From Bernardetiaceae bacterium (lineage in GTDB: Bacteria; Bacteroidota; Bacteroidia; Cytophagales; Thermoflexibacteraceae), in assembly GCA_025057115.1 (NCBI GenBank), contig JANWWZ010000004.1, positions 142,910 to 206,909 of the forward strand: DNA of 64,000 nucleotides, given 5' to 3'. Position numbers and translations under genes: made by a program. How positions within the stretch are numbered: the first letter of the stretch is position 1; each line of letters opens with the position of its first letter. Below the pieces are notes generated by a model. The model searched no databases. It was not told where the DNA came from and worked only from the letters and a program-made list of their open reading frames with translations. This document shows, in pieces, positions 25,343-34,199 of the stretch.

Positions 25343-26104
25343 TCACTTGCCTGCGGCGGCAAAGGCTTTGGCAGCAGCTCCTAGCATAGCGCCAGTGTAG
25401 TGCATGATTATTTTTGCGCCTTTGGAAATGAGAGCTTTGGCTTGCTCAGCATTACCAGCAGTAGTGCCTATAACGAGATGGTGAGCAAGGACTATTTCTA
25501 TGATGCGGTCAATGGTTTGTTGGACTGCAGGGTGGTTCGGTCCATCGTAATAGCCCATGCTCATGGCAAGGTCTCGCGGACCAATAATAAAGCCATCAAT
25601 GCCTGCGACGTTGCACATTTGGGGCAAATTTTCGACGGCTTTGAGATCTTCTATTTGAGGCAATACAAGGATCTGCTGGTTGGCGAATCGTATGTAATCG
25701 GCTTGGGACATGGGTCCTATTCCAAACTCCCAGGCGCGCACTGGACCTAGCCCGCGCTCTCCTTCTGGAGGGTATTTCACCGCCTTTACTAAGGCTTCTA
25801 CTTGGGCTGCCGTGCTTACCCCAGGCATCATCACGCCTACAATGCCAGCATCTAAAAACTGCAAAATCAGTTTAGGGTCTATGCTTCTGATGCGCGCCAT
25901 AGGGGCAATACCCGCTGCTTGGCAAGCTCTAATAATTGGCAAGGCTTCTGCAGGAGTAATTGCCCCGTGCTCGGCATCTATGATGTAGAAATCCAAACCA
26001 GCATAGGCGCAAATTTCTGCTACCATAGGGTCGGAAAAATTGGAAATGACTCCTATGGCGGCTTGCCCTTGTTGAATTTTGGACTTGACAGGATTAATTT
26101 TCAT
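25343..26104 (-). CDS. HpcH/HpaI-family class II aldolase
   Basis: A 253-residue aldolase of the HpcH/HpaI/citrate-lyase-beta family, which makes or splits 4-hydroxy-2-oxo acids by a metal-dependent retro-aldol reaction releasing pyruvate or a related 2-oxo acid. Family marks are DFYIIDAEHGAITPAEALP (38-56), the substrate Arg in MARIRSIDP, GVMMPGVSTAAQV and IIGPRDLAMSMG. It sits between the HapK-like gene and the aconitase-type small-subunit gene. With the aconitase-type hydro-lyase it suggests that a hydroxylated tricarboxylate or dicarboxylate is isomerised and then cleaved. The exact substrate is unknown. Confidence 0.85.
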   Translation of the reverse strand: MKINPVKSKIQQGQAAIGVISNFSDPMVAEICAYAGLDFYIIDAEHGAITPAEALPIIRACQAAGIAPMARIRSIDPKLILQFLDAGIVGVMMPGVSTAAQVEALVKAVKYPPEGERGLGPVRAWEFGIGPMSQADYIRFANQQILVLPQIEDLKAVENLPQMCNVAGIDGFIIGPRDLAMSMGYYDGPNHPAVQQTIDRIIEIVLAHHLVIGTTAGNAEQAKALISKGAKIIMHYTGAMLGAAAKAFAAAGK

Positions 26105-26131
26105 AAACCATGTGTTGGCATAAAATTAACC

Positions 26132-26674
26132 CTAACGCAACAAATGAGCTGTGCCGTCGGCGATTTTTCGCTTGATAAATTCAACCAATCCTCCCGCTTC
26201 TGCAATTTCTAGCACGAAGGGGGCAAGAGGAGCCGTCTCCTTTACCTGACCAGTGCGAAGGTTTTTTACCGTATTGGCTTGCATGTCGTATTCGAGTTCA
26301 TCGCCAGTTTGGCAAATGGAAACTAAATCTTTGACGGTAATAAAAGGCAAGCCGTAGTTAGTAGCATTTCGAAATTGCAAGCGCGAAAAAGAATCGGCAA
26401 AGACAGCTTTAATGCCCGCTCCCATCAGTCCTGTTACTACGTGTTCGATGCTCTTGCCTCCTCCTGCAAAGTTGTGACCTGCTACGATGAACGTGTAACC
26501 CGCATTTTTGAAGGCATTGTCAGCCTCAAACTCGGGAGCAACTCCACTCATGATATAACGGCTGTTGAGTTGCTTATCTACGGGGTCTGTCCAATACTTT
26601 TGGACTACCATGTCATAAGCCATTACGTAGCCAGAAGCGACCCAGCATTTTCCGCGAATAATTTTTTCCCTCAT
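26132..26674 (-). CDS. Aconitase-type hydro-lyase, small (swivel) subunit, variant active-site motif
   Basis: A 180-residue protein of the LeuD/isopropylmalate dehydratase small-subunit fold. It matches the fold from REKIIRGKCWVASGYVMAY to the end, but the catalytic loop reads GHNFAGGGKSIEHV. In canonical LeuD and aconitase this region is GxNFGCGSSREHA, with Ser and Arg contacting substrate. Here the Ser-Ser-Arg triple is replaced by Lys-Ser-Ile with extra Gly. This points to altered substrate recognition (a citramalate-, methylmalate- or unusual-citrate-type acid rather than 3-isopropylmalate). It partners the large-subunit gene 77 bp upstream. ATG at 26674 is the likeliest start. Confidence 0.75.
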   Translation of the reverse strand: MREKIIRGKCWVASGYVMAYDMVVQKYWTDPVDKQLNSRYIMSGVAPEFEADNAFKNAGYTFIVAGHNFAGGGKSIEHVVTGLMGAGIKAVFADSFSRLQFRNATNYGLPFITVKDLVSICQTGDELEYDMQANTVKNLRTGQVKETAPLAPFVLEIAEAGGLVEFIKRKIADGTAHLLR

Positions 26675-26751
26675 AGGAAGATGCAACTTTGTCTGGTTTT
26701 TGTAAATATGTCAATTGAGGAGAATTGCTCAAGAGTTGAGTTACAGCTGGC

Positions 26752-28017
26752 TCACAACAAACGAGGGTCAGTAATGACGCCTGTAAGGGCTGAGGCGGCT
26801 ACCACTGCTGGCGAAGTGAGGTAGATTTGAGCATTTTTGCTACCCATGCGCCCTTTCATATTGCGGTTACCAGCGCTTAGGATAATGTCGCCATCGCCTG
26901 CCACGCCTGTGTGAATGCCTGCACAAGAAGCGCAACTGGGCGTATCTACGGCTACTCCTGCTTCTATCAAGTCAGCAATGTAACCAGCTTTCACTGCTTC
27001 TAAATACACCTGCTGACTTGCTGGCACAAGGATAAAGTTTACTTCCGGGTGCACTTGCTTGCCGCGCAAGATTTGCGCTACTATGGCAATATCTTCTACC
27101 CTGCCATTAGTGCAAGTGCCCACAAAGGCTTTGTTGAACTTTCTTCCTACTACCTTTTCTATAGGCACTACGTCATCGAGCTTATCAGGCAGGGCTACAG
27201 TTGGACCTAAATTGGTAATATCTATTTCGTAAATGGCTTCATACTGGGCATCGGGGTCGCTGGCAATCATTTCCCAGTTGTCTTTTTGAACGGGTCGAAG
27301 GTATTCTACCGTTTTTTGGTCTGGAGCGACGATGCCATTTTTAGCTCCTAGATCTACGGTCATATTGCAAAGGGTCATGCGCCCAGCTATATCTAACGCT
27401 TCGATGGCAGGACCAGCAAACTCAAGGGCTTTGTAAATTAAATGTCCGTTCCAGTGCATCATGCCCATGATATGTAGGCTGAGGTCTTTCGCCATGACAT
27501 AGGGTTGCCACCGACCTGTAACGTAAAATTTCACCGATTCAGGTACTCGAAACCAACACTTGCCAATAGCCATTGCCACTGCCGCATCGGTTACCGACAC
27601 AGCATTACCCACGGCTCCTACTGCTCCGTAGGTATTGGCGTGGCTATCGGTTCCAATGCTAATTTTGCCAGGCAATACGTGTCCATTTTCTACCATCACT
27701 TGGTGGGCAATGCCTTGCCTGCCTAAATCGTAGAAGTACTTGATGTGGTGTTGCCTAACCAGTTGCCGCCATTGGTTGAGCATGGTAGCAAAAGCAGGGG
27801 TAGGCGGGGGCACCAGATGGTCAGAAACGCAAATTACGCGTTGGCGGTCGAACACCTCGGTTTTGCCTAATTCATGTAAGGTTTTAAAAGTGGACTGTCC
27901 CAGATAGTCCATTGTCATGACCGAGTACACATCAGCCCATACCAGCTCGCCAGGCTTGACTTTATCCCGACCGCTGTTGTAAGCCATGATCTTTTCGGTG
28001 ATGGTCATTCCTGCCAT
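26752..28017 (-). CDS. Aconitase-type hydro-lyase, large subunit (LeuC-like)
   Basis: A 421-residue LeuC/homoaconitase large subunit. The 4Fe-4S ligands are in VGTCTNGRVED and SCASCAGIHTG, and HLVPPPTPAF, GTDSHANTYGAVGAVGNAVS and NRNMKGRMGSK are family motifs. It is the electron-rich hydratase subunit for stereospecific dehydration/rehydration of a hydroxyacid, working with the small subunit encoded next. The leucine pathway genes leuA, leuB and the standard leuC/D are not near, and the partner's variant motif argues against isopropylmalate. ATG at 28017 or 28008 are both possible; a GTG at 28023 is less likely. It begins the catabolic-looking operon or follows the DUF3598-like gene by 47 bp. 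Confidence 0.85.
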   Translation of the reverse strand: MAGMTITEKIMAYNSGRDKVKPGELVWADVYSVMTMDYLGQSTFKTLHELGKTEVFDRQRVICVSDHLVPPPTPAFATMLNQWRQLVRQHHIKYFYDLGRQGIAHQVMVENGHVLPGKISIGTDSHANTYGAVGAVGNAVSVTDAAVAMAIGKCWFRVPESVKFYVTGRWQPYVMAKDLSLHIMGMMHWNGHLIYKALEFAGPAIEALDIAGRMTLCNMTVDLGAKNGIVAPDQKTVEYLRPVQKDNWEMIASDPDAQYEAIYEIDITNLGPTVALPDKLDDVVPIEKVVGRKFNKAFVGTCTNGRVEDIAIVAQILRGKQVHPEVNFILVPASQQVYLEAVKAGYIADLIEAGVAVDTPSCASCAGIHTGVAGDGDIILSAGNRNMKGRMGSKNAQIYLTSPAVVAASALTGVITDPRLL

Positions 28018-28063
28018 AGGCACCAGTTAAGTTTAGTGTTTTCATTTTCAGATGCATAGACTA

Positions 28064-28564
28064 TTAAACCGCCACAGGAGCTTGGCGTATTTCGCTTGGG
28101 AGTTTGTATTGCGCTATGGCGTCGTAATCAGTTTGTTCTTGGGTGGTTACTTGCCGTTCTTCGATCATGGTGAGCCCTTCAAATTGACCGTTGCGGCTCC
28201 ATTGCCATACGCGCATGCGATGACCAGGCTCAAGCAGGTTAATGAGTTCATAAAGTTGGGTACCAGGTTCAGCTTTGTAGGTCCATTGCAGAACAATCGA
28301 ACCATTGCTTTCCCATGCCTTGCCATAGATGCGGTCATTGTCGAAGGTCATCACGCCATTTTCATCAAAATAGCTCTGACCGAAGTTATGCCGTTCATAG
28401 CGTCCGTTATCCCAGAAGTACTCATTCATCTGTTCCCAGCAGTTGCCTTGTAGTCTTAGCGTCAAGCGGCTTTTGTGGTGGTCTATGATTTTGCCTTCAG
28501 GGCTGATGCGAGTATAAGTACCTTCCCATACCCCTGTGTGAAGCGGAAAGAGTTTGAGTTCCAT
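28064..28564 (-). CDS. DUF3598-like lipocalin/FABP-fold protein
   Basis: A 166-residue soluble beta-barrel protein. Its start (ELKLFPLHTGVWEGTYTRIS) and beta-rich repeats (RLTLRLQGNCWEQMNEYFW, GSIVLQWTYKAEPG) resemble DUF3598, known mainly from cyanobacteria, a calycin-like fold that could bind a small hydrophobic or acidic ligand. It is the first gene of the minus-strand set leading into the aconitase-type subunits (47 bp gap) and likely shares its function. ATG at 28564 is chosen over a longer frame from 28603 because the fold begins there. Confidence 0.6.
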   Translation of the reverse strand: MELKLFPLHTGVWEGTYTRISPEGKIIDHHKSRLTLRLQGNCWEQMNEYFWDNGRYERHNFGQSYFDENGVMTFDNDRIYGKAWESNGSIVLQWTYKAEPGTQLYELINLLEPGHRMRVWQWSRNGQFEGLTMIEERQVTTQEQTDYDAIAQYKLPSEIRQAPVAV

Positions 28565-28646
28565 GTTACTTTGCGGTTTTGTTGCACTTTCAAATGTACT
28601 CAATTAGTTAATTCAATTAACTATTAAACTCGAAAAAAGTTTAGCT

Positions 28647-29678
28647 TTAGCGGGCATACTGGCGATTATAAGCCTCCAGCAGTACCAGAAAGTAAGAAAT
28701 GAGCAGCGGACCAATGACTAGCCCAAGAATACCGAAAAAATTGACGCCGAAAATAACCCCTAACACTGTAATGAGCGGATGGATATTTCCGATTTGGCGC
28801 GCAATTAAAAACCTCAACAAATTGTCAATGTTTAGAACTAAAATAGCTCCATAGATGATCAATCCTATTCCGCCTACCGTATTTCCTTGACCGATAGCTG
28901 TTAGTCCTGCAGGTACCCAGACCAAAGGCGTTCCCAGCACTGGAATGAAAGCCAACAAAGCGCTAATAACTCCCCAAAAGAGCCCGTCGTTAATGCCGAA
29001 TATTTCAAATCCCAACCAAACTAAACTGCCTTGTACCAAAGCAATCATTCCCTGCCCCAGCACATTGGTTTTTACGTTGTTTTCCAGTTCCGCAAACATC
29101 TTCTCTACAGTCTCCTTTTCGAAAGGAAGGTAATAGTAGAGGCTTTTGATTACGTTGGATTGATTGACAAGTAGGTAATACAAAACAAAGTACATGATAG
29201 TAATGCCCACGAATAAGTTTAAAGTGCCAGAGACCAGTGGGGTAAACAAACGCGTGGCAAACTCGCCAATCTTGCTGACTACTTTTTGCAATAGTTCTGG
29301 ATTGTGCAAATCTATCCCCGTAAACCTTTGAAACTGAACAATAGCTGCACTTTTTAGCAATTGGTTGATATAATTGACAAAAGTGGAGGTATAAGTAGCG
29401 TAAAATATCGCTTTTCGGGCTATCATGATAGTGGTGGCTACCAAAGGCAAAATGATGATAAACAAAGAAACAACGATGATCAAAAAAGCGCTAGCTTGTG
29501 GTTTCCATTTGCACTTTTCGGTAAGAAAGGTATGCAAGCGGCGAAAAAGGACATATAAAATGATACTGCCTATAAAAGCAGGGAAGTAATCTGCTAAGCC
29601 ATAAAAAATAGCTCCTCCCAGCATTAGCAGAAGAATGATATGTAATGCAAAACGCTGCTGCGGCGTGTATATTTGCAT
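28647..29678 (-). CDS. AI-2E family transporter (PerM/YdiK-type)
   Basis: A 343-residue integral membrane protein with about seven to eight hydrophobic helices. The long hydrophobic N-terminal pair, the central EKETVEKMFAELENNVKTN linker and C-terminal FIPVLGTPLVWVPAGL and FGVNFFGILGLVIGPLLIS are typical of the AI-2E transporter family (PF01594). Despite the name, most members are sodium/proton or unknown exporters; autoinducer transport has been shown only for TqsA-like members. It is unlikely to be a quorum-sensing gene here: no LuxS-linked genes are nearby. Promoter and partners are unclear. Confidence 0.85.
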   Translation of the reverse strand: MQIYTPQQRFALHIILLLMLGGAIFYGLADYFPAFIGSIILYVLFRRLHTFLTEKCKWKPQASAFLIIVVSLFIIILPLVATTIMIARKAIFYATYTSTFVNYINQLLKSAAIVQFQRFTGIDLHNPELLQKVVSKIGEFATRLFTPLVSGTLNLFVGITIMYFVLYYLLVNQSNVIKSLYYYLPFEKETVEKMFAELENNVKTNVLGQGMIALVQGSLVWLGFEIFGINDGLFWGVISALLAFIPVLGTPLVWVPAGLTAIGQGNTVGGIGLIIYGAILVLNIDNLLRFLIARQIGNIHPLITVLGVIFGVNFFGILGLVIGPLLISYFLVLLEAYNRQYAR

Positions 29679-29793
29679 GGCTCACCAAGCAAGGTTACTT
29701 TATCAAACGCAATTTAAAAAATAGCAAAACAAGGAAACAGAACACAAGCAAAGTATCACCAAGTGGTTTGAAAAGGTAATCATTCAAACAAAG

Positions 29794-30837
29794 ATGCATA
29801 CCATGCAATGGCTGTTTTACCCAGCAGTGCTTTTCTTGTTACTACTAATGGGGTGTTCTGACAAAGCTGAGCGAGCTAAGCGCCAAGCGAGTAGTTTTTT
29901 TCTTCGCGGCAAAAGGGCACTCCAACAAAAAAACTACGAAGAAGCCATTCGCTTTTTTAAAGAAGCAATAAACAAAGACAGCGCTTTTGCCGAAGCATGG
30001 AATAATTGGGGCGTAGCAGAGGCTGCTTTGGGGCACTACCAAATAGCCCTCCAAGCCTATGAAGGAGCCCTTAAGGCAGATAGCCATTTCACCGATGCTT
30101 ACTACAACCGCTCTAACGCCTTTTTTGAGTTAGGTCAGTTCAAAGAAGCTCTTGCAGATATAGAACGCGTAGCGGCTGTTTATCGCGACTCAGCTTACGT
30201 GTTTGTCAGCCGAGGCATTGTCCTTTCTCGTTTAGGACAAACTCAAAAAGCGCAGCGAGATTTTATCACTGCTATTGCCCTGGATAGCAGCAATACTGAC
30301 GCTTACATTAACTTGGGCGTGTTATTTTTCGAGCAAAAAGACTACGCAAAAGCCTTGCAAAATTTTGAGAAGGCATTGGCTTTGCAACCCGATAGCGATT
30401 TTGCTCTCAATAATTTAGCTATGGTGCAAATAGCACAAGGAGCCTATAAGGAGGCATTGGAAAAACTCAATCGCGCCATTGCAAAGAACCCGCGCCAGCC
30501 TTATTACCTCAACAACCGCGCTTTTATCCATTTGATGAACGGTCATTTGCAAGCTGCTGAAGAAGACCTTCGGCTATCACTTTATTACGACCCCGAAAAC
30601 AGTTGGGCTATTCGCAACGCTGGCATTCTTGCCCTACAAAAAAACCTCCCTGACAGCGCTCTGAGAGCCTTCCAAAAAGCCTACCAAATAAACCCCTCCA
30701 CTGCTGACATTCACTATTACATGGGCATGGCTTACTTGGCTTTAGGCAATCGGCAACAAGCTTGCCAGCAGTGGAAAGCCTCTCTTACCAAAGGTGAACG
30801 AACCCGGATACCTGAACTGGTGCGTTATTGCCGTTAG
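29794..30837 (+). CDS. TPR-repeat lipoprotein
   Basis: A 347-residue lipoprotein (LLLLMGC, Cys21) made almost wholly of tetratricopeptide repeats, about eight units from residue 38 (e.g. AWNNWGVAEAALGHYQIALQ, YINLGVLFFEQKDYAKALQN, YYMGMAYLALGNRQQACQQW). It is expected in the periplasm or on the outer membrane as a protein-interaction scaffold, for instance in envelope biogenesis or gliding/secretion complexes. No specific partner is apparent; the neighbours are unrelated. It converges head-to-tail with the thioesterase gene, whose stop codon abuts its own. Confidence 0.85.
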   Translation: MHTMQWLFYPAVLFLLLLMGCSDKAERAKRQASSFFLRGKRALQQKNYEEAIRFFKEAINKDSAFAEAWNNWGVAEAALGHYQIALQAYEGALKADSHFTDAYYNRSNAFFELGQFKEALADIERVAAVYRDSAYVFVSRGIVLSRLGQTQKAQRDFITAIALDSSNTDAYINLGVLFFEQKDYAKALQNFEKALALQPDSDFALNNLAMVQIAQGAYKEALEKLNRAIAKNPRQPYYLNNRAFIHLMNGHLQAAEEDLRLSLYYDPENSWAIRNAGILALQKNLPDSALRAFQKAYQINPSTADIHYYMGMAYLALGNRQQACQQWKASLTKGERTRIPELVRYCR

Positions 30838-31254
30838 CTATAGATCGATAACAGCAAGGGTAAGCCGACTTACGCATACCAGCCGTTGCTCTTGGTCGTG
30901 GATTTTGATTTCCCACACGTGGGTGGTTTTGCCTATGTGGAGCGGCACCGCTTTTCCAAAAACATACCCCTGGCGCACACTTCTGATGTGGTTGGCATTA
31001 ATTTCCAGCCCTACGCAGGCTTTCCCTTCAGGTAACATAAGGTAACCTGCAAGACTGCCTAAGGTTTCAGCTAAGGCAACAGAGGCTCCTCCGTGAAGCA
31101 AACCCAGAGGCTGACGCGTGCGCTCATCCACTGGCATTTTGGCTGCCAGCCAATTTTCTCCCACTTCCGTGAATTCTATTCCCAAATGCGTAGTCATATC
31201 AGGGTGGCGATGGGTGTTGAGCATTTCCACTGTTACTTGTTTGATAAATTGCAT
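30838..31254 (-). CDS. Hotdog-fold thioesterase (PaaI/YdiI-like)
   Basis: A 138-residue hotdog thioesterase of the PaaI/MenI type. The motif LLHGGASVALAETLGSLAGY contains the catalytic Glu and HGG of 4-hydroxybenzoyl-CoA/DHNA-CoA thioesterases, with HIRSVRQGYVFGKAVPLHIGK further on. Possible substrates are DHNA-CoA (menaquinone) or aryl/acyl-CoAs; a menaquinone role is plausible in Bacteroidota, but no men genes are nearby. The gene abuts the TPR lipoprotein gene tail to tail. Confidence 0.75.
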   Translation of the reverse strand: MQFIKQVTVEMLNTHRHPDMTTHLGIEFTEVGENWLAAKMPVDERTRQPLGLLHGGASVALAETLGSLAGYLMLPEGKACVGLEINANHIRSVRQGYVFGKAVPLHIGKTTHVWEIKIHDQEQRLVCVSRLTLAVIDL

Positions 31255-31403
31255 GTTTGATTATTGGTTTTAGCGCGATACTGGCAAAGATGTACATAAA
31301 TTTGCGCCGCCTACAGCAAAAAGACAACAAAGCAGCGTATCAATCCGTTAAAGTAGCAAAATTCATCGGGGTGGTTTAATATAATTTTTAAAAAAGTTTA
31401 CAA

Positions 31404-32081
31404 GTGGTTGCCAAAGAGCTTTACATTATTCGCCACGGCGAAACGGAATTTAACAAGCGCGGCTTCGTGCAAGGCAGCGGAATCGACTCCAATCTAAACG
31501 ATACTGGCAGGAGGCAAGCCCAAGCATTTTTCGAGCACTATCGCCATGTTCATTTCGACAAAATTTATGTTTCAGCCTTGCGAAGGACTTGGCAAAGTGT
31601 AGAACCTTTCTTTTTAAGGGGAGTTCCCATGCAAGTGTTGCATGGGCTTAATGAAATTAGCTGGGGGTACAAAGAAGGCAAAGTATTGAGTCCAGAAGAT
31701 GACGAGCAGTATTTTGATATGCTCAAGTCGTGGCGCGAAGGAAATTTAGATGTAAAAGTCCCTGGAGGAGAGAGTCCTTTAGAAGTAGCAGCCAGGCAAA
31801 AAGTGGCTATTGATTACATCATGAGCCAAACTCACGAGTATCGGGTCTTGATTTGCATGCATGGGCGAGCTTTGCGCATCATGCTTTGCCAGCTACTGGG
31901 CACTCCTCTAAGCCAAATGGACGACTATCTCCACACGAATTTATGCTTGTACATCCTACACTACGATGGGGCTCAGTTCACTATCCAATTGGCTAACAAC
32001 ACTGACCATTTCATTCATTTGCCCCCTATGATTGTCAGCGATAAACCGCATGATTTTCATGCCCACCGAATCATTCCGTGA
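31404..32081 (+). CDS. Histidine phosphatase family protein
   Basis: A 225-residue histidine phosphatase/phosphoglycerate-mutase superfamily protein. RHGETEFNKRG (9-19) gives the phosphohistidine, and CMHGRALRIML carries the second catalytic His. Members dephosphorylate small phosphates or nucleotides (GpmB-like, CobC-like, phosphoserine phosphatase). The extended central loop (LEVAARQKVAIDYIM) and the short C-terminus do not settle specificity. It is not next to cobalamin genes, although pduO lies 2.1 kb downstream on the other strand. Start is GTG at 31404; no ATG precedes the motif in frame. Confidence 0.8.
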   Translation: MVAKELYIIRHGETEFNKRGFVQGSGIDSNLNDTGRRQAQAFFEHYRHVHFDKIYVSALRRTWQSVEPFFLRGVPMQVLHGLNEISWGYKEGKVLSPEDDEQYFDMLKSWREGNLDVKVPGGESPLEVAARQKVAIDYIMSQTHEYRVLICMHGRALRIMLCQLLGTPLSQMDDYLHTNLCLYILHYDGAQFTIQLANNTDHFIHLPPMIVSDKPHDFHAHRIIP

Positions 32082-32115
32082 TGAGCTGTTGAAACGCCCA
32101 CCCACCGAACAAGAT

Positions 32116-32820
32116 TTACCAAGTGCCTAAAAGAAAAACGGCAGGTACTTTGCCCAAGTGGGGCTTTTGAGCTTGCCACTGGCTAATGGTTTTGGTGCAG
32201 ATTAACTCCTCAGGTGCAGTAAGTTGGGCGGCAATGCACAAGAGGGTATGAGGGCGCAAATGAGCAAGCATGTCTTCGATGATGTGGTCATTGCGATGAG
32301 GCGCCTCGATAAAAATCTGCGTTATGCCTTGTAAGGCTTCTTTTTCGAGGCGGCGCAGAGCTGATATTCTTTCCTGACGAGCCACCGGTAAATACCCATG
32401 AAAAACAAACTGCTGTCCATTTAATCCAGAAGCCATAAGTGCCAAAACAATAGAGGAGGGTCCCACTAGAGGAACCACTCGTCTGCCTGTCTGGTGAGCA
32501 TATTTTACTGCCCACTGTCCAGGGTCAGCAATGCCTGGACAGCCCGCCTCAGACATCAGACCTACGCTAGCTTGAGGAGGAATTTGCTGGAAATAACTGG
32601 CTACCTCTTCTGAAGAGGTGTTTTTATTGAGAAGGAAAAAATGCAACGCATCGATAGAACGCCCTGTTTTTAGCCATGCAATAAAACGCCGAGCTGTTCG
32701 CAGGTTTTCTACTAAATAGTAATCTGTAGTGGCAATGACCTGGCGCACTTGTGGTAAGATGAATTCATGAGCGTTTTGCAGGTCGGCAATTGGCAAAGGA
32801 ATTAAATACAGGGCAGACAT
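32116..32820 (-). CDS. Tetrapyrrole-methylase-fold SAM methyltransferase (RsmI-like)
   Basis: A 234-residue protein of the tetrapyrrole methylase superfamily, closest to RsmI (16S rRNA C1402 2'-O-methyltransferase). Family marks are SALYLIPLPIA at the N-terminus, the glycine-rich loop MSEAGCPGIADPGQWAVKYA and VVPLVGPSSIVLALMASGL. It is shorter than E. coli RsmI (about 286 residues) and has a shorter C-terminal region, like the second RsmI-type paralogue found in many Bacteroidota. Target RNA is therefore uncertain. The start lies at 32820 and overlaps nothing; the Na/Pi transporter is divergent. Confidence 0.8.
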   Translation of the reverse strand: MSALYLIPLPIADLQNAHEFILPQVRQVIATTDYYLVENLRTARRFIAWLKTGRSIDALHFFLLNKNTSSEEVASYFQQIPPQASVGLMSEAGCPGIADPGQWAVKYAHQTGRRVVPLVGPSSIVLALMASGLNGQQFVFHGYLPVARQERISALRRLEKEALQGITQIFIEAPHRNDHIIEDMLAHLRPHTLLCIAAQLTAPEELICTKTISQWQAQKPHLGKVPAVFLLGTW

Positions 32821-32964
32821 TTGCACTCACCATCAACGTTAACAATAATTTCAACAAAGAATTTGATTACCTCAAACAGCCTTGCCATACCTTTGAGCTT
32901 TAGAACTTTGCAAACTATCTTCTCTAAAGCTGCTAAAAAATCGCCAAATAACTGTCTTGGAAAC

Positions 32965-34116
32965 ATGTCCGTTGCTGCTGAAGGTAACCATTCAACCAAA
33001 GCTAACCTGTTTCAGAGAGTATGGCAAAAGATACGCACCACTTCATTTTGGAAAATCTTTTGGCTTAGTGGACCAGCTTTGTTGTTCCTTTTTTCTCTTG
33101 AGCTGCTAAGCGCTGCTTGTGCCCACTTGAGCAAAGACTTGATAGAAAACGTATTGCATGCTACTAGCAATCCTTTCATAGGTTTGTTCATTGGTTTGTT
33201 GCTCACTGCTATTATTCAAAGTAGTTCTACTACTACTTCTATGATGGTAGCAGTGGTTTCCAGCGGTGCCATCAGCCTTGAAACAGCCGTGCCTATCGTC
33301 ATAGGAGCCAATATAGGTACTACCATTACTGCTACTGTAGTAGCCTTTAATCATATCTTTCGGCGGAAGGAGTTTCAGCGCGCCCTTTCTGCCGCTACCC
33401 TCAACGGCTTTTTTAATATTCTGACGGCTAGCATCGTTCTGCCTCTAGAATACTACACTCGTTTTCTAAGTCAGCTTTGTACTCAAATTACTTCATGGCT
33501 TCTTCCTGAAAAAAATTTGTCCATCAGACAAGAGGATAATTTTACGCTCCATCACCTGGCAAAATACATAGCAGCACAATGGCCAGAGTACGACCTTTTG
33601 CTAGTATTGCTAGCTATGGGGATGCTTTTTTGTGCCATTTACTGGCTAGTGGTAGTGCTCAAAAGTCTTTTTATGTACAACGTAGGCAAAAAAATGGAAC
33701 AGGTGTTATTCGGCACTCAATATAAATCCCTATTCTGGGGCGTTTTTTCAACCACTTTGTTGCAATCTAGTTCAGTTACAACTTCTTTTACCGTTCCGCT
33801 AGTAGCCAATAAAAAAGCCTCTTTGCGACAAGTATTTCCCTTTATCATGGGGGCTAACGTGGGCACTACTTTTACTGCCCTAATTGCCTCCTTGAACAAT
33901 TTAGACGCCTCGGTAGGAATTGCTATTGCACACCTTTTGTTTAACCTAATTGGAGTAAGTATTTTCTTCTTCGTTCCAGGAATGAGGGAAATTCCTCTTG
34001 CCTTTGCTCAATTGCTGGGCAAAACGGCTATGCGCTACCGACTGGCAGGCTTTCTGTACTTGTTGTTCACTTTCTTTGCTCTTCCTTTTTTGTTGATTTA
34101 TTTTTCCGAAAAGTAA
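32965..34116 (+). CDS. Na+/phosphate cotransporter family protein (NptA-like)
   Basis: A 383-residue integral membrane protein of the Na/Pi cotransporter family. Both inverted QSSS repeats are present: TAIIQSSSTTT near residue 75 and TLLQSSSVTTSF in the second half, each followed by long hydrophobic helices (VPIVIGANIGTTITATVVAF; FPFIMGANVGTTFTALIASL). Family members import phosphate with sodium. The long version seen in many bacteria has a C-terminal PhoU-like domain; this one ends in a short membrane segment without it. ATG at 32965 is preferred over an ATG-less frame from 32821, because the earlier part lacks hydrophobic or conserved residues. Confidence 0.82.
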   Translation: MSVAAEGNHSTKANLFQRVWQKIRTTSFWKIFWLSGPALLFLFSLELLSAACAHLSKDLIENVLHATSNPFIGLFIGLLLTAIIQSSSTTTSMMVAVVSSGAISLETAVPIVIGANIGTTITATVVAFNHIFRRKEFQRALSAATLNGFFNILTASIVLPLEYYTRFLSQLCTQITSWLLPEKNLSIRQEDNFTLHHLAKYIAAQWPEYDLLLVLLAMGMLFCAIYWLVVVLKSLFMYNVGKKMEQVLFGTQYKSLFWGVFSTTLLQSSSVTTSFTVPLVANKKASLRQVFPFIMGANVGTTFTALIASLNNLDASVGIAIAHLLFNLIGVSIFFFVPGMREIPLAFAQLLGKTAMRYRLAGFLYLLFTFFALPFLLIYFSEK

Positions 34117-34199
34117 AGCAGACACCGAAAAGCTTTGCCAGTGAAAAAATAGTTTGTATCTCTTCCCTTTTGCTTGGGTGCTGCTTCAAGTCAGTTGCT

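Noticed and set aside
28647..29678. Quorum-sensing autoinducer-2 transporter role
   Set aside because: The family name is misleading; no AI-2 synthesis or signalling genes are near, and most members transport other substrates.
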